Assembly: GCA_010405405.1 (NCBI GenBank)
Contig: MU004234.1
Coordinates: forward strand, 416,993 to 480,992
DNA length: 64,000 nucleotides
Source: Microthyrium microscopicum
Lineage: Eukaryota; Ascomycota; Dothideomycetes; Microthyriales; Microthyriaceae
Direction of reading: 5' to 3'
Shown here: piece after piece, positions 48,143 through 60,698 of the stretch
Layout: each line of letters starts with the position of its first letter
How positions within the stretch are numbered: position 1 is the first letter of the stretch
The notes under the pieces: model-generated
What the model was told of the DNA's origin: nothing
Database searches by the model: none
Seen by the model: the letters and a program-made list of their open reading frames with translations, nothing else
Translations under genes and position numbers: made by a program

Positions 48143-49889
48143 TCATAACGCAGAGATCAAAGCCATGAAGGCAAATGCGGACAAAAGCATACCAGCCAAA
48201 TACGTCTCTCCACCTGTCCTTTGACTTGCACCAGCTTTCGCAGCTGTCGTCGACGACGTCTTTGCACCTGCCGCCGTCACTATTCCATTATTAGCCCCCT
48301 TTGTAGCTGATCCAGAAGAGCCTCCCGGACTGCTGGAATTTCCAGAGTTGCCGGAAGATCCTGAAGAGTCGGATGGACCGTCACCTGTGCCGCCTCCGCT
48401 GGCACTGGAGTGTCCGTTGCCGTGGCCTGAATGTCCACTGCTGCCGGATGTGCCATTGCTCCCAGAGGAGCTATTGTCATCACTGGAAGAACCATCTGGG
48501 CTCTTGCCTTTCCAGTCACCTGGCATTCGACCTGGTGCACCGGCATCTCCGCCCCCTGAAGTAGCACCAGTTGCCGCCGGACCAGCAGGTGCGCGGCCAC
48601 CAATTGGCGAGGGATCGATGCTGACTGTCTGATCCAACACCAATGCGCCATCAGTAGCATACAGAATTTGATGGCCTCCCATCACTAGCGTCGGGCCACC
48701 TAGTGTAGCTGTCACGCCGTTGGCTGTCATGATCGTTGGATTGTTCGCATCTTTGACGAACGTCACTTCTCGATCGTCAATAGTTAGGACGGCAGCAAAG
48801 TCAGTTGGGTAGGCCGGCATGATTGCAGGCATATTGAACGTTTGCGCGCCAACCTTTAGTCCATCGGGAGCAAGAGTGAATACATGCCCCTTGTATGTCA
48901 CTGGCTGGCCGCCAACGGAAAGCGTAGCGGTCGCGCCTTGGATCTTGACCAGTGGGTTTGGTGAAGTGCCAATAGATGCTTTGACAATTTGGTGATTAGA
49001 AAAATCATCGTCGTGGATGCCCAAATATACTTCTTGGTTGTTCATAGACACAGTGTTGCTGATGGCGTTCCAAGAATAAGAGCGGGATATCTTCTTAGAT
49101 GATTGTAGGTTGAAAGTAGGTGCGGCGGAGATGGGGATGTCATTGTTAGCGTTTTGTGTCAGGCGAGCGTTGTTTTCGACTTTTGTGGCATAATGAGGAG
49201 CCAGAGATTGCAGAGACTGGAGTATGCCGCGAATACCAGACTTGCTCTCAGCAGTGGCTTCCGCGGGTGCTGGATGAACAGTGATTATCGTAATCTGATC
49301 GTTCTCTCCGGCCACGGCTGTGACTTCTGCTCCATCTGGAGCTGCTTGGCTCGGGTGGGCCATGGCGGTTGAAGGTGCGTCTGTCACTTGTGGCATCCTT
49401 TCGCTCGGTATGCTTGTGATTCTATTGTTGTAAGAATCTGGTTCTTCATCCACATCGCCCGTCGGCCGTGGTGGCAAGTTGCCTTTTATTCTGTCCTCCC
49501 AGTCTTCTGGCTCGTAGTCTATGTCTGCCTGGTAGTCTGTCTGTGTCATGACCTCTACCTCCCATGTGTTCTTTTCTGGGATGTGTCGAGTTATCGTTTC
49601 TCTCCATATGTGTACCGGTTGGCCACTTGCCGCAATGTCTGCGGCGACGTTGCCTCCGTTCTGATAGTTTCCTACATCGTAAGAACCATAATTTGATCCT
49701 GCTGCGCCGTCTATCTGATCCGAAGGCGCTGCATTGTTGGCGCTATATGCTGGACTCGCAATCCGCGTGACTGGTGTGTTACCAGCAGCTGGGAGAGTGT
49801 CAGAGAATGGTTCTTTACACTGGTTAGCGAGACCTACCGGATGCAGTCACGGCGAAGCCGTAAAGGATCTTGATTGCAAGCCTCGACAT
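48143..49889 (-). pseudogene. GPI-anchor-type surface protein, frame-shifted near its signal peptide
   Basis: The largest frame (49549-48143, 468 residues) has repeated beta-type segments (NPLVKIQGATATLSVGGQPV, VTATLGGPTLVMGGHQILY), a Ser/Gly-rich stalk and a hydrophobic C-terminus (MLLSAFAFMALISAL) like a GPI signal. Open sequence in the same frame continues upstream to about 49836 (GLANQCKEPF, AASGQPVHIWRETITRHI). Just before it, in another frame, ATG 49889 opens a signal peptide (MSRLAIKILYGFAVTAS). The two parts join if one of the two C bases at 49837-49838 is extra. No intron of normal size bridges them. It is therefore either a recent one-base insertion or a sequencing error in an otherwise intact gene of about 581 residues. 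Confidence 0.65.
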
Positions 49890-51234
49890 AAACACTCCTA
49901 GGTCATTGAACTCTTTGTGGTTTTTGTTCTTCCTCTAGCTTCCCTCAGATTATAACTTGAAATGGCGGAGACTGTTGGTGGTGGTAACGAACGACTAGAT
50001 GGAAACGAAGAAGAATAGGTCCACGGTTACTTCGAAAGAGCCATCTGATGCCACAAAGCCACTAAGAGAGAAGATGCGATCCCATTAACCCCGAGTATCT
50101 CAAACGGCAGCTGAACAGATAGTGTGCCAAGTATATCTCATAGGATCGCAACCAAAGGTTTCACACTCGGCGCGTGTGGTGTTGTAGTAGGTGTAATATT
50201 GAAAGTGAGGAGATGAGAAACTGCCAAAGCCACGCAAAGTGCTATACACTCAATCTACTCTCCTCTCAGACGGGTGTCGGGCCATCCGATTTCCTTTTTT
50301 AATATAGCTGGAACAAATCGTCCCGGAATTGTGGCCGAATATTGAGCCCTCATTTAATTTCTTTTGAGTCTCGACCATTCAGAATGCACTCACTGCTGAT
50401 GTTGATTGGGATACTTCTCCCGAGAGTATGTGAGTCCCTAGAATGGACAGCAGTTGTTGCTGAGTGCATCCTTGACTGTCATTTCAAAGTTGTGGGAGAC
50501 ATGTTCCTAGTGGCCACCACACGCAGAAGAGGTTTTAGCGCTTATCTTAAATGAAAGTTCGATCGTATTGGCTTGGCTGTGGAGACTCTATATTCATAAG
50601 GCTACATTAATTCAGAAAATGTGAGTTTTGGCGCTTATCGTTGCTTCGTCTGTCAGTGATCCCATGCGAGCATCTATCAAAGCTAGAGTACGACGAAGAT
50701 GTGGAGAAGAAGATCCCGATCACCATTTATATGGGCCGGGATATGTTTTTGAGGCAGAATAGGATATTTTGAGCACTTGGATCCGTGGAAAATACATACT
50801 GCCCTCGCTGTAAAGTAAACACCCTTGATTATCCTGCATAAGGAACCTAGTGCTTGAGAACAGGAACAAGCAACTAGCCTGGGTACAGTTTCTGTCACTA
50901 CTGCAAAGCCTGGACCACAAATTTAGATTGCCTTTTGACTTGCCTCTATTTTAAAATACCTCAACGGACCAGGTTCATCTAATCCAGTATGATTTGTTGC
51001 AGCTGGAGAAAAGTCCAGTATCAAAAGAGAATGAAGACACAAAGAGTTCGGCAAATGGCTCTCATGAATTGTTAGATAAAGTCGACAGGAGATAAAGAGC
51101 AGTGAAAATACATGTAGACCAATCCAATAACAGCCAGCACAGATTAGGAGCCATCACAGTCTTCGAATGTGAAAAATACCTCGATCAGCAAGCAAGTCCC
51201 CATTCCCATCGGCTCTCTGCAACTCAACGCATTC
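49890..51234. other. Intergenic region upstream of surface-protein gene
   Basis: About 1.3 kb. Short frames at 50342-50554 and 50683-50920 show no family features. No repeat or RNA gene recognised. Confidence 0.45.
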
Positions 51235-52381
51235 CTATGGCTGTTGGTTGATAGATACCTTCCGCGAATATCCTCCAGCAAGTCCCATCTTGCCCAACTC
51301 TGGGTCATCCTTGAATGGGTTGACAGTAGTTTCGGACGGCGAGACTGGAGCAGTTGTGGCACCACTTCTGGAAACACCCGAAGAGCCAAATCCGAGGATT
51401 GGGCGGCTGGATTGCGATCGTGGCTTGTCGTTGAGAGTGGCGGCGGCCCAGAGAGAGGAAAGGGGGAGGAGAAGAACGACTAGTGTGTGATACCAGGTGC
51501 CCATTTCTGGGAGAGCGGTGTCGAATTGCAGTGATGCAAGAATCGCTATAATCTGTTAGACAGTCGAGGAGTTGTGTTAGCGGTATGGACTTACTGGGAA
51601 GGATCATTGTTTGCAGGCCCATGATGAAGACAGCTCGCATTGGGCCGAATTTCTTGACTCCGAGCTGGCGACGCCTGAAGATGAAAACTCCAAGCTTTGC
51701 AGTGAAGACTAGGGTGAATAGGAACAGAGTAACGACCTCAGTACCCCAAGCAGCCTTTTGCAACCGCGCAAACGACGGTGTAAAGAATGGTTGTTTGGTC
51801 ATGATGTTGCGACAGTTTTGAACCATAAAGGCAAAGTTGACTCCAATAGCAACAAGAGCAAAGAAGACACAGGCGCCAAGAAGAGGCAGCCGGTGGACAC
51901 GCCGCATTGTTGCCGCGATGACTTTGACTTGCAAAATCAGACTGACGAAGACGATGCTGAGGAGCAAAAGTCTCAGGACTGGAACTGCGAGAGAGTTGGA
52001 GAGATCGATGGGCTTGATGTTGTCGTAGTCGTTGACCAGGGAAGCATACGGATTCTGCCATGGTCCAGCCAGGAAGATCGCCGTCAGAAGTGCAATGATT
52101 GAGTTGAGAAGCAATGCTATGCTGTTGAGAGCAAAGATGGGCGATCGTCTTTTGTCTGGCTTGGTGAGAAGGAGAAGAACGATGAGTAGCATCACAGAGG
52201 CGCCAATTGCAGCGCCACGACTGATGCCAAATCGTACACCATAGGTGTGATATTCGGCAAAATCGGCCATGGTGATGTTGAATGGAGTGCCATCCGGAAG
52301 GAGTATGGTAATGACTTGTGAGAATGGGTCTGCTGGTGGAGGGAATGTGAAGCCGGGCATGTTACCTCCCTGGTTTGCCAT
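51235..52381 (-). CDS. ste2: Alpha-pheromone G-protein-coupled receptor
   Basis: Two exons (52381-51595 and 51545-51235) give 365 residues. The extracellular N-terminus carries the Ste2 family line DPFSQVITILLPDGTPFNIT. Seven hydrophobic segments follow. The loop-6/7 block RRRQLGVKKFGPMRAVFIMG with the adjoining QTMILP is the strongest Ste2 signature. The C-terminal tail (about 70 residues, Ser/Thr-rich, ending SINQQP) is rather short, so a further 3' exon cannot be excluded. Ste2 binds the alpha-type peptide pheromone and activates the mating/chemotropism MAP-kinase route. The 49-nt intron is placed at the end of the sixth membrane segment, where the frame must change to reach ILASLQFDTALPEM. 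Confidence 0.93.
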
Positions 52382-53254
52382 GATTTGTATGTTGATTCTG
52401 AAAGAACTTGCACATTCGAAGATGAAGATGATAAAGGCAAGTTGGTAAGATACTCGAAGTTTTTATTAAATGTAACAGGCAAACTGGAACAAAGGTAAGA
52501 GAATAATATAAACACCGCCGACCAAGTGAAGGCGATGAGTTGAAGAAATACAATGGGCATATGGTAGAATATAAACGATATTGTTCTGGAGAGCATTGTC
52601 TTATGGGTGAGAATCAAGGTTGGTTGCTCCTGAGATGGGGCGCATTTAGTGTTGAGATAGCATTGTTGGCGAAGGAGTCTTGATATTGTTCCCCTGGTTG
52701 CACCTTCCTTTGTCTTCGCCGCCAACACTATAATCCCAAGAGGAGAAACAAGAGCAGACCAGATTATTGGCCATGGAGACATGGCAAATTTGGATAATAA
52801 AAGCCACCAAGATATTTGCTAATTTCCGCATAGGACTAATATTTGAGCTGAAGGTTGCAGGCATGGACAAGGCTGACAGCAAGGCTGAAGGTGCGCTAGG
52901 CTAAAAAGGAGTTAGCCTGGGTTTAGGCTGAGGTCAAGTTGAGTGCTGAGTGTTCAAAGAATAGAGAGAGTCGTCCTTCCACCATCACCTCAACGATCTC
53001 ATCGGTTGGAGCTGGAGGTGTCGCAATCTATGTTTCTCTAGACTACTTCTCTTTGTAAGCGTCTAGAATTTTAAGGTGTTGCCCTCACAGGCCGTCATGT
53101 GACCGCGCGATCACTTTCGCGTTCCAGCACCACGTCGCGTCCACGAATTCAGCTTAGATCTTGCTTCAATCCTGAACCTGCTTTCCATCAAACACTGCTT
53201 ACTCTTTCAACCACTGCATTCCCAATTTGCGAGCATTGATAAAAACCTTTCGTC
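52382..53254. other. Divergent promoter region between ste2 and BRCT gene
   Basis: About 870 bp between two outward-facing genes. A leftward frame at 52192-52782 partly overlaps ste2 and has no family resemblance. No defined element called. Confidence 0.45.
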
Positions 53255-55329
53255 ATGGCAGATGCTTCCAAAAATCGAGCGCCGCGTCGCCCAATCATCT
53301 ATGGCCAGCCAAAGCTCAGCTTTCAGATCGGTAAGCTTCTCAAGATCCATATTTAGCAATCTGATACTAATTTGTGCAGGCTGTGAGGTCAAAGAACATG
53401 TCGTCTCTCCAGGCAATCACGTCATGTTTGGAAGTCTAAAAAGCTCATCTATTCGAATTGAGAATGTTCTGGACCTTGGATATCTTGAATCCCAGGGAGG
53501 TGATTCAATAATCGCCGTGATACGTAAATACTCTCAACGAGTCTTATTTGACAACAAGGCTAATCAAATATAGATTCGAGATATGACTTAAACCCTGATG
53601 ATAATGTGCCTGAGATCGATCTTGATATCTGCCCTCATAATGTGGAAGTGGATATCAAGATTGAACATCTATGTCCTTTGGGAGTACGCCAAGGTCTAAT
53701 AAAGAGTCGCCATGCGTTAAAAGGAGATCGTTTATCGATGTATCACGGCAACAAAATACACCTCGACGCTGACGGCTTCTCAACCACGTTCACCGTGGAT
53801 TTGAGTGCTCTGTCGGCTACACAACCCAATACTGTCGTACCATCGTCTGATATTCGAGAAACTACTCCCGCACTGTTACCACCTACCGAATCGGCGTCCT
53901 TTGTTAAGGAGACACCAGCGACCTCACGAGTCGTTGATATAGAAATGGAGAGCGAGACCGATGATGAGAATCCTAGTCATGGAATTTCACAAGACGCTCC
54001 AACGATTGCTACAAAGAAGTCACTAGAAGGGAGCCAATCGCCAAGCAAAGCACTTTCTCCTTCAATCTTTGGTGCGCCCAAACCAGCTTCCGCCAAGAAA
54101 GCGACATATGGTAAATATACTGGTCGCACTATTGCCGAATCCAACGAAGATGAAATAGCCATGGAAGAAGCAGAGGCTCAGTCAGCCTTTGAGCCTGTCT
54201 CACTTAAAGGCAAGAAGCGGCCAGCCAATGACATGGAAGGCGATGAAGAAGATAAAATGCCCGCTAAGCGAGCTCGACAGATTTGGCCAACCGTCAAGGC
54301 AGAACAGTCCAAGGCTAAACCAGAGACCAAGCCAGAGACTGGACGAGGTCGTGGTCGCGGACGAGGTCGTGGTTCTCGTGGCGGTCGTGGCGGAGGCGGG
54401 CGAGCATCAGTTTCAGCTGCTACCGAGGAAGCGTCTAGCGAGGACTCGGAAGATCTGGATAATATTCCACAACCCAAGAAGAAGCAAACCAACAAGCCTA
54501 AGCGTAAAGCCGCGGCAGACGTCCAAGCAGAATCTATAGAAACCGCGCAATCCGATGGCACTGAACAGCATCTGCAGTCTTCTGCGAGGAGCAGCCAGCG
54601 TATGAAGACTAAAGCCACTAAGCCAGTCGTGGTGTTCAGCAAAAGCGATGTGGCTAGCGAGAAGTCTTCCGGCAAGTGGCTAAAGGCAAATGTTACAATC
54701 GTTGAGGACGTGACGGATCAGGTTGACTTCCTGTGGTAAGTTTTGCTTCCCTTACTAGCGTGCACAACTGATGTTCTTCTAGCATTGGCGATGGCAAGAT
54801 CTCTACTACCCCTAAGCTTCTTACCGCTATGCTTCTGCAAAAGCCTATCATATCTGATGAGTGGCTCAAAGCTTGCCTCAAGGCTAATCAGGTTGTACTA
54901 TATGAGCAATTCTTTGCTAAGGACAAAGCTGGCGAGAAGAGCTGGGACATATCACAGAAGTGGTCCCAAGGCAATTCTTGTGTCAACCTAGCTGAGCTCA
55001 AGTCGCAAACTCTCTTCTTTACTCCTGCTCAACAAAAGAGCTATGGCACAGGTGGCTATTCTACGATCTCAGACTTGGCAAAACTTCTTGGCTTCAAGAA
55101 CATTAAAAGCTTTACAGTTGGTCCAAACGAGAAGATGAGTAACAGCATTATCATAGGAATGGCGGAAAAGGACCAAGACGCACACAAGTTACATGAGCGT
55201 GGCTTCACGATTCATTCGAAGGAATTCCTTACAGCAACTATCTTACGTGGAGAGCTGGATCTGGACATCCATGTTATTACACCGCAGGCATCACCAGCTG
55301 CCAAGCGTGGACGACCCAAGAAAAAGTGA
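53255..55329 (+). CDS. Nuclear BRCT-domain protein
   Basis: Four exons (53255-53330, 53380-53523, 53574-54735, 54783-55329) give 642 residues. The N-terminal 150 residues (GQPKLSFQIGCEVKEHVV, FGSLKSSSIRIENVLDLG, HGNKIHLD) have an FHA-like or beta-sandwich look, but no clear FHA core. A long Ser/Lys/Glu-rich linker carries an Arg/Gly tract (GRGRGRGRGRGSRGGRGG) and basic patches. The C-terminal 200 residues resemble BRCT modules (TPKLLTAMLLQKPIISDEWL, KACLKANQVV) and end in a GRPKKK nuclear signal. Such proteins usually act in DNA-damage signalling. I cannot name the orthologue. Confidence 0.78.
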
Positions 55330-56567
55330 GTCGTAGAATTGGATTTGCAGGTTAGAGCTCGGCTTTACTCTGTTGGCTTTGCTGCGGCTGCGCACGGGTT
55401 TCGCTGTGATGGATTTGATGCAGCATCATGTCCGTTCAAAGAGAATACGAGAGCTTGTATAGTGTTGACAATCGTGCTACGAAAAGCATGATTTTGTTGC
55501 TGTTATCTGATAACGCTGCTGGTTATGTACTTAAGATACCCCAATATTGCATTTTGTTCCTTTCAGCCTGTTTGCTGGCCTAGTACACAGGTAAATGAAA
55601 CTACCGCTGACAAAGCTACTCTTTCGAGCTCATTAGCCGTCAATCTCCTTCTTTTCGAATCGATGTACAAAAGTTGTTTGGAGCACAAAATACTAATTAC
55701 CACCAAGTTAGTCAGCCACGACTGCAGCGGATCATAGAGTAACTTCACTAAAGACGTGTAAGCTTCTTACCCGCCCTTCAGTGTGGTCCTGCACTAAAAT
55801 TACACCATCGGCCCATAAATGACATTCAGCATATAGGCGATCAGCACAATACTGCGGCTACTCTGTCTTTCTGTCTTACGGTACTCTACCGATCCTGTAG
55901 GAAATCAAGTTGATGGCCATCAAAATGCCAGAAACTACCTGCATTTGCACACAACCTTCGAAACTATGGATCTCATTATAGTTTGATTGGCAAGAAACTT
56001 CTGATGACTTTACGTATGGAAGTTTACATCAAAAGTCCCAGCGAGTGGCGAATTACAACACCACGCTTTCTGCCTCGTCGATCTTGAACAGCAAAGTCAA
56101 ATGCCGGGCTAACTTGGCCACATGTGAGCTTATAAGATGTCCAATCAAATTTTTGGTGGTCCTGAGGGACCGCAGCAAAAAGTCCCATGAACCAAGATTG
56201 GGAAGTTGGCCAGTATGCAAATTCGTGCATTAGCGCCAACCCCAAGAATCCTACGCTCGCAGAATGGAACCATTTGGGAATCACGATGTCTAGAAACGAC
56301 TATCATAATGCGAGCTTCCGGACAAGCGATCCCCAAAAAAAGCACAATTTACACAACAGTCCCCAAAATAACACCAGCCACATTGCATCACTGCCTCTTA
56401 AGTCGTTTGATCGCGCGATTTGACTAAATTCTAGGATTAGTTGATCAAGATGGAGTTCCAAGTCTCTTCCAACCATCGCGGTACGCATCGCCAGCGACTG
56501 GCCATAAAAGCCGAGTGTCTGTCACGTCAAATCCAAGAAGGGCAGAGAAACCTCATGCGCATCCATA
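55330..56567. other. Intergenic region
   Basis: About 1.2 kb without a supportable gene. Several short frames on both strands in 56024-56488 overlap one another and are not conserved-looking. Confidence 0.45.
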
Positions 56568-58749
56568 ATGTTCTTCTTCAAATCCTTTCTATTAGCCACT
56601 ATTGCGCCTTTTGTGCTGGCAGCACCGGCTCCAGGTACTTTTGTTCGCCATGAAAAGCGCGGCCTTGAGCCTACCCAGTGGACCAAACGCACCATTGCTC
56701 CACGAGAAGCAAAGATCCCGCTCAGATTCAATCTCAAGCATCGAAATACTCATCGTGGGCACGATGCACTGATGGAACTCGCTGACCCAACCAGTTCCAA
56801 GTTCGGCAACCACTGGACTTCCAAAGAGGTAGAAGACTTCTTCGTTCCTCATGACGATTCTTTCAGTTCCGTGGTTGCCTGGTTGCGGAATTCTGGAGTC
56901 GATATTTCAAGAATTAGGACATCGCGCAGTCGAGGCTTGGTCACCGTAAACGCTACAGTAAATGAGGCTGAAGACATCTTGAACACCAGGTATCACACGT
57001 ATGAGCATTTGGGGACTGGAGCTCTTACTGTCTCTTGCGACGAGTATAGTCTTCATTACACTGTACGAGACCATGTCGAATACATCACGCCCACGATCCA
57101 CTTCCCGTCAGCTCCGAAAACGAAGCGATCTGAAGCACCCAGGATTTCTCGTCGTGGATTGCCAGGTAGCTCATTGAGCTCCAACCATACTCTCAAGGAT
57201 TGCAGTAGCACTGGTTTGATTACTCCTCAATGTATCAAAGGTACGCATAGCTTCTCAATAGAACTGTAGAGTCAAACCATTAACTTGTACAGAACTCTAC
57301 CACATACCCAACGTCACGATGCCTCAAGCCGGTGATGAGATTGGCGTCTTTGAGACAGTTAGCGACGGCAATGCTTATTCTCAGAATGATTTGAACCTCT
57401 TCTTCAGGAAGTTTTATCCACAAATCCCCAATGGAACTCATCCTACACTGCAGTCTGTCGAAGGCGGATCCGCTCCTGCTGACCCCAAAAACATCTCACT
57501 TATATCTGGCGAATCTAACCTCGATTTCGAGCTCATATACCCGATAGTGTACCCTCAAGGCGTTAAACTTTATCAAGTCGCTGATATACCAGAAGGGTCT
57601 GAGGAGGTGCCACTCACCGGTGATATTGATCTGCTTCTTGATTCGTTTGATCCGGTAAACCTCACATCTTATTCTCGTATCGGTTTCTTCCTAGGCTAAC
57701 AATATCTATCAGTCGTTCTGCCAGTATTACAACTCAAGCGTTGACGGAGAGTAGGTAAAACTCGCCTGTCTTCGAATATAGCTAACGCCATTTACAGATG
57801 GCCAGACCCATTATCTGGCGGTTACCAGGGGAACCTCATGTGTGGCTCCTATAAAGCTCCTAATGTTTTGTCTGTTTCCTATGGTATCGAAGAGGATATC
57901 ATTCCACAGTCATTTCTAGATCGCGAATGCACAGAGTATGTCTCTCCCCGATCATCTTTCTGAATCGTGCAGCTGATATTCCCTAGATTTCTCAAACTCG
58001 GCCTGCAAGGAACCACGGTAGTCTTCGCCTCGGGAGACGCCGGCGTAGTCCCCAAAGGCACCCAAGAATGTCTTTCGGGTGGCCGATACAACCCATCATA
58101 TCCAGCGACTTGTCCATATGTGCTCGCTGTCGGCGGTACTCTACTGGATAACAACACTCAAACCGAGGTCGCTGCCTACCAAAAGCCTTACACCTCCGGT
58201 GGAGGATTCAGCAATGCTTACGCTCAGCCTTCCTATCAGAAAGCCGCAGTGTCATCGTACCTAAACAGCCACCAGCCACCCAATGGCCCTGACCCAGCAC
58301 GATACAACGCTAGTGGACGGGCTGTTCCAGACGTCTCTGCACTGTCACAAAATATCGCCATCTCGTACGCTGGTAAATTTGAAGTTAGCGGAGGAACCAG
58401 TGCAGCGGCGCCAATAGTGGCAAGTATGATTACTTTGGTCAATGAGAAGCGTCTCGCAGCTGGGAAGAAGCCGGTGGGATTTGTGAATCCGGTGTTCTAT
58501 CAGAATCCTTGGATGTTCAATGATGTACGTTGTACTCTCGTTTGATTGTAGCAGCTGCTGACTTTTATAGATCACTTCTGGCCGCAATTTGGACTGTTCG
58601 AACCAGACGGCCTTCACTGCCTCAAAAGGCTGGGGTAAGAACACATCTCTACTTTTCTTGATACCAGCTAATAGGTCATAGATCCTGTCACTGGATTAGG
58701 CTCACCTAACTTTCCTAAAATGCTCGAAATTTTCATGAAACTCCCATAA
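56568..58749 (+). CDS. Secreted sedolisin-type peptidase (S53)
   Basis: Seven exons (56568-57240, 57293-57654, 57695-57750, 57798-57935, 57987-58524, 58571-58634, 58682-58749) give 632 residues. A signal peptide (MFFFKSFLLATIAPFVLAAP) is followed by a pro-domain to about residue 200 (EVEDFFVPHDDSFSSVVAWL, NATVNEAEDIL). Processing may occur near ISRRG. The catalytic domain has the Glu/Asp pair (SGESNLDFEL), the oxyanion Asp in FASGDAG, and the Ser in SGGTSAAAP. DPVTGLGSPNFPKM near the end fits the calcium site. Sedolisins are acid-active endo- or tripeptidyl peptidases. The seven-exon model is supported by every junction keeping frame and motifs. Introns are 40-52 nt. Confidence 0.93.
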
Positions 58750-59767
58750 ACATCTCAAACCAATATTGCGAGGTTGTTTCTCTACGCTGACCAGTTGTGG
58801 ATATACTACGCAGCTTTGAAATCGCTTGTAAGAATTAAATTGATTATCATAATGTCATATTGTCTAGTCCATCCAGAAATTCTAATTTTTCAAACACCGC
58901 AATGAACATCAACAAATTTGCGCTCTTTTTTGGCCCTGGGCTATCGTGATAATGCTCAATCGGCGTAGGTCCTATTTTGGTGTGTTTTTGGCGATGTTGT
59001 AGTGGCGTTGAGGTTATATGATAGCAAATGAGCGGGTTTGTGGTTGAATAATATGAGCAAAATGAAGCAACTAACTGACTGAACGCACACAACCGCCGTA
59101 TTGGCCTCAATGACGCCTATTGAAAATTGTGCGCTAAAACAAGTCCGCGAAGATTATTTTCACCGAGAGAGGTCGCTTTCTGAGCAATGAAAGGCTTTTG
59201 ACAAATATCTTTGAGAGGCACTCATTTGTGAAGTTGGTGCGAGATAGCAGGTAGCAAATATTCACGCCAGCACGCAAATATGCTTCTTGCTACCTACATT
59301 AGATATCAAAGCTAAAGCCTAATCGGCTTTGAAGAGTAATTGATACTTGTCCATAAATACTATCTCAGCACCTAACACGGTCCGGAGGTTACAAGAAGGT
59401 GTGTTTGCCGTGCAGTGTCAGACTTCAGCCTTGTTCAGCCTTATACCTACCTGCTAGGTACGGAAATGGCCATCTGATATCTTTTCGCAGCTAGTGAGGT
59501 CAACAGGTCGCCAGTCACTAAGCCGCCGTCAGTGAAACTTGGCATTCGTGATCCCCTCTACTACTATTTATATACCGCACCTTTCCTTAACTTTGTTATA
59601 AACCTTTCACAGCCCCACACGATTGAATCTGCTCCAACCTTTCCGCGCAAGATTTCTACCACTCGAAAACGCATTCAAGACCTCTCCAGCCTAGCGCAAA
59701 CTCGATTAATATCATTGCTAAGAAAATTCTCGTCTTGCAACCACACAACTTTCTCGAATCAATCATC
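58750..59767. other. Intergenic region with TATA-like run
   Basis: About 1 kb. A tatttatata run near 59568-59577 is followed by pyrimidine-rich leader sequence up to the ATG at 59768 and may be that gene's core promoter. No other feature supported. Confidence 0.4.
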
Positions 59768-60260
59768 ATGGGTTGCGGTCCTTCTCGTTCCAGTCCCAAA
59801 CCGGACCCATGGGAGATGAACGGGGCTGCCACTTCTCCAGTCGTGCCAGCTAGACCCATTAAGTCATCATTCCAAACGTTCATTGTCAATGATCCAGGCT
59901 CAGGTGAGTTCTCTCGATGAAAGTTTTAGCTTGTACGGTCTTGGCAACATGCTGCATTGAATCAATCCATGAAAGCTTCAAAGTGCATGATTCAGCCACC
60001 ATCTCATCCTTCTGAGTGCGAGTTATCCCTACTGACTTGTTAAAGAACCCTACGTTCAGCAAACCAAAAACCCGGCACAACCATCGCCATCTCACAAAGC
60101 GAAGAAGCAACCTAGCGGCAGCGGACGCGCAAATGGCGGTAGTGGCGGCTTCTTTGGAGCCGAATTTGTTGGCGACTCTGGTGGTTCTAGCTGGGGAGGC
60201 CACCACGGCCATGGCTGGGGAGGTGGTGATGGCGGAGGAGACGGTGGTGGAGGATGCTAA
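59768..60260 (+). CDS. Small MGC-starting glycine-rich protein
   Basis: Two exons (59768-59903 and 60046-60260) with a 142-nt intron give 116 residues. The start MGCGPS suits N-myristoylation at Gly2 and S-acylation at Cys3, so membrane attachment is plausible; this is inferred from the motif alone. A Pro/Ser/Lys-rich middle follows, then FFGAEFVGDSGG and a His/Gly/Trp tail (GGHHGHGWGGGD) ending in a terminal GGGGC. Cys residues are confined to the two ends. Small lipid-anchored proteins of this general layout occur in fungi, but I recognise no named family. Confidence 0.72.
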
Positions 60261-60698
60261 ATGTCGCTGACACTCAGGTCCTTGAGGGAGGGTGGTTATG
60301 AAGAAAGATAGATCTTCGAGGCCTTTCATCGGCAAAAGCTGAGAACTTTGGCTGGAAGGCAAACGTCTCTTGAGTCCCACCATTCGAATTCAAATAGAAT
60401 TAATACGTTTTGTTCCGACTCCTGTAAATCTTACCAGAAAGGGGACCCTCATTTCTCTGTTTTATGTCGAATCTACTTAGGCAAGATATCGATTTGCGAA
60501 TCTTGTCATCAATGTTGATTCGCGCATTTCAGCTTCATGGATAAGTGCGTCAACCTCTAATGAGGGAATGAAAGAAGCATAGAAAGACCAGAGATATATG
60601 ACATAATAAATCTCCATTCTTGATCCCTATAACTGGTTCAAAACAAAATGAACGGCGATCAGTTGTATTGATAGAAATACCTCTAATTCAACCATCTC
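60261..60698. other. Intergenic, convergent 3' ends
   Basis: 3' spacer between the MGC protein gene and the deuterolysin gene. Nothing recognised. Confidence 0.5.
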
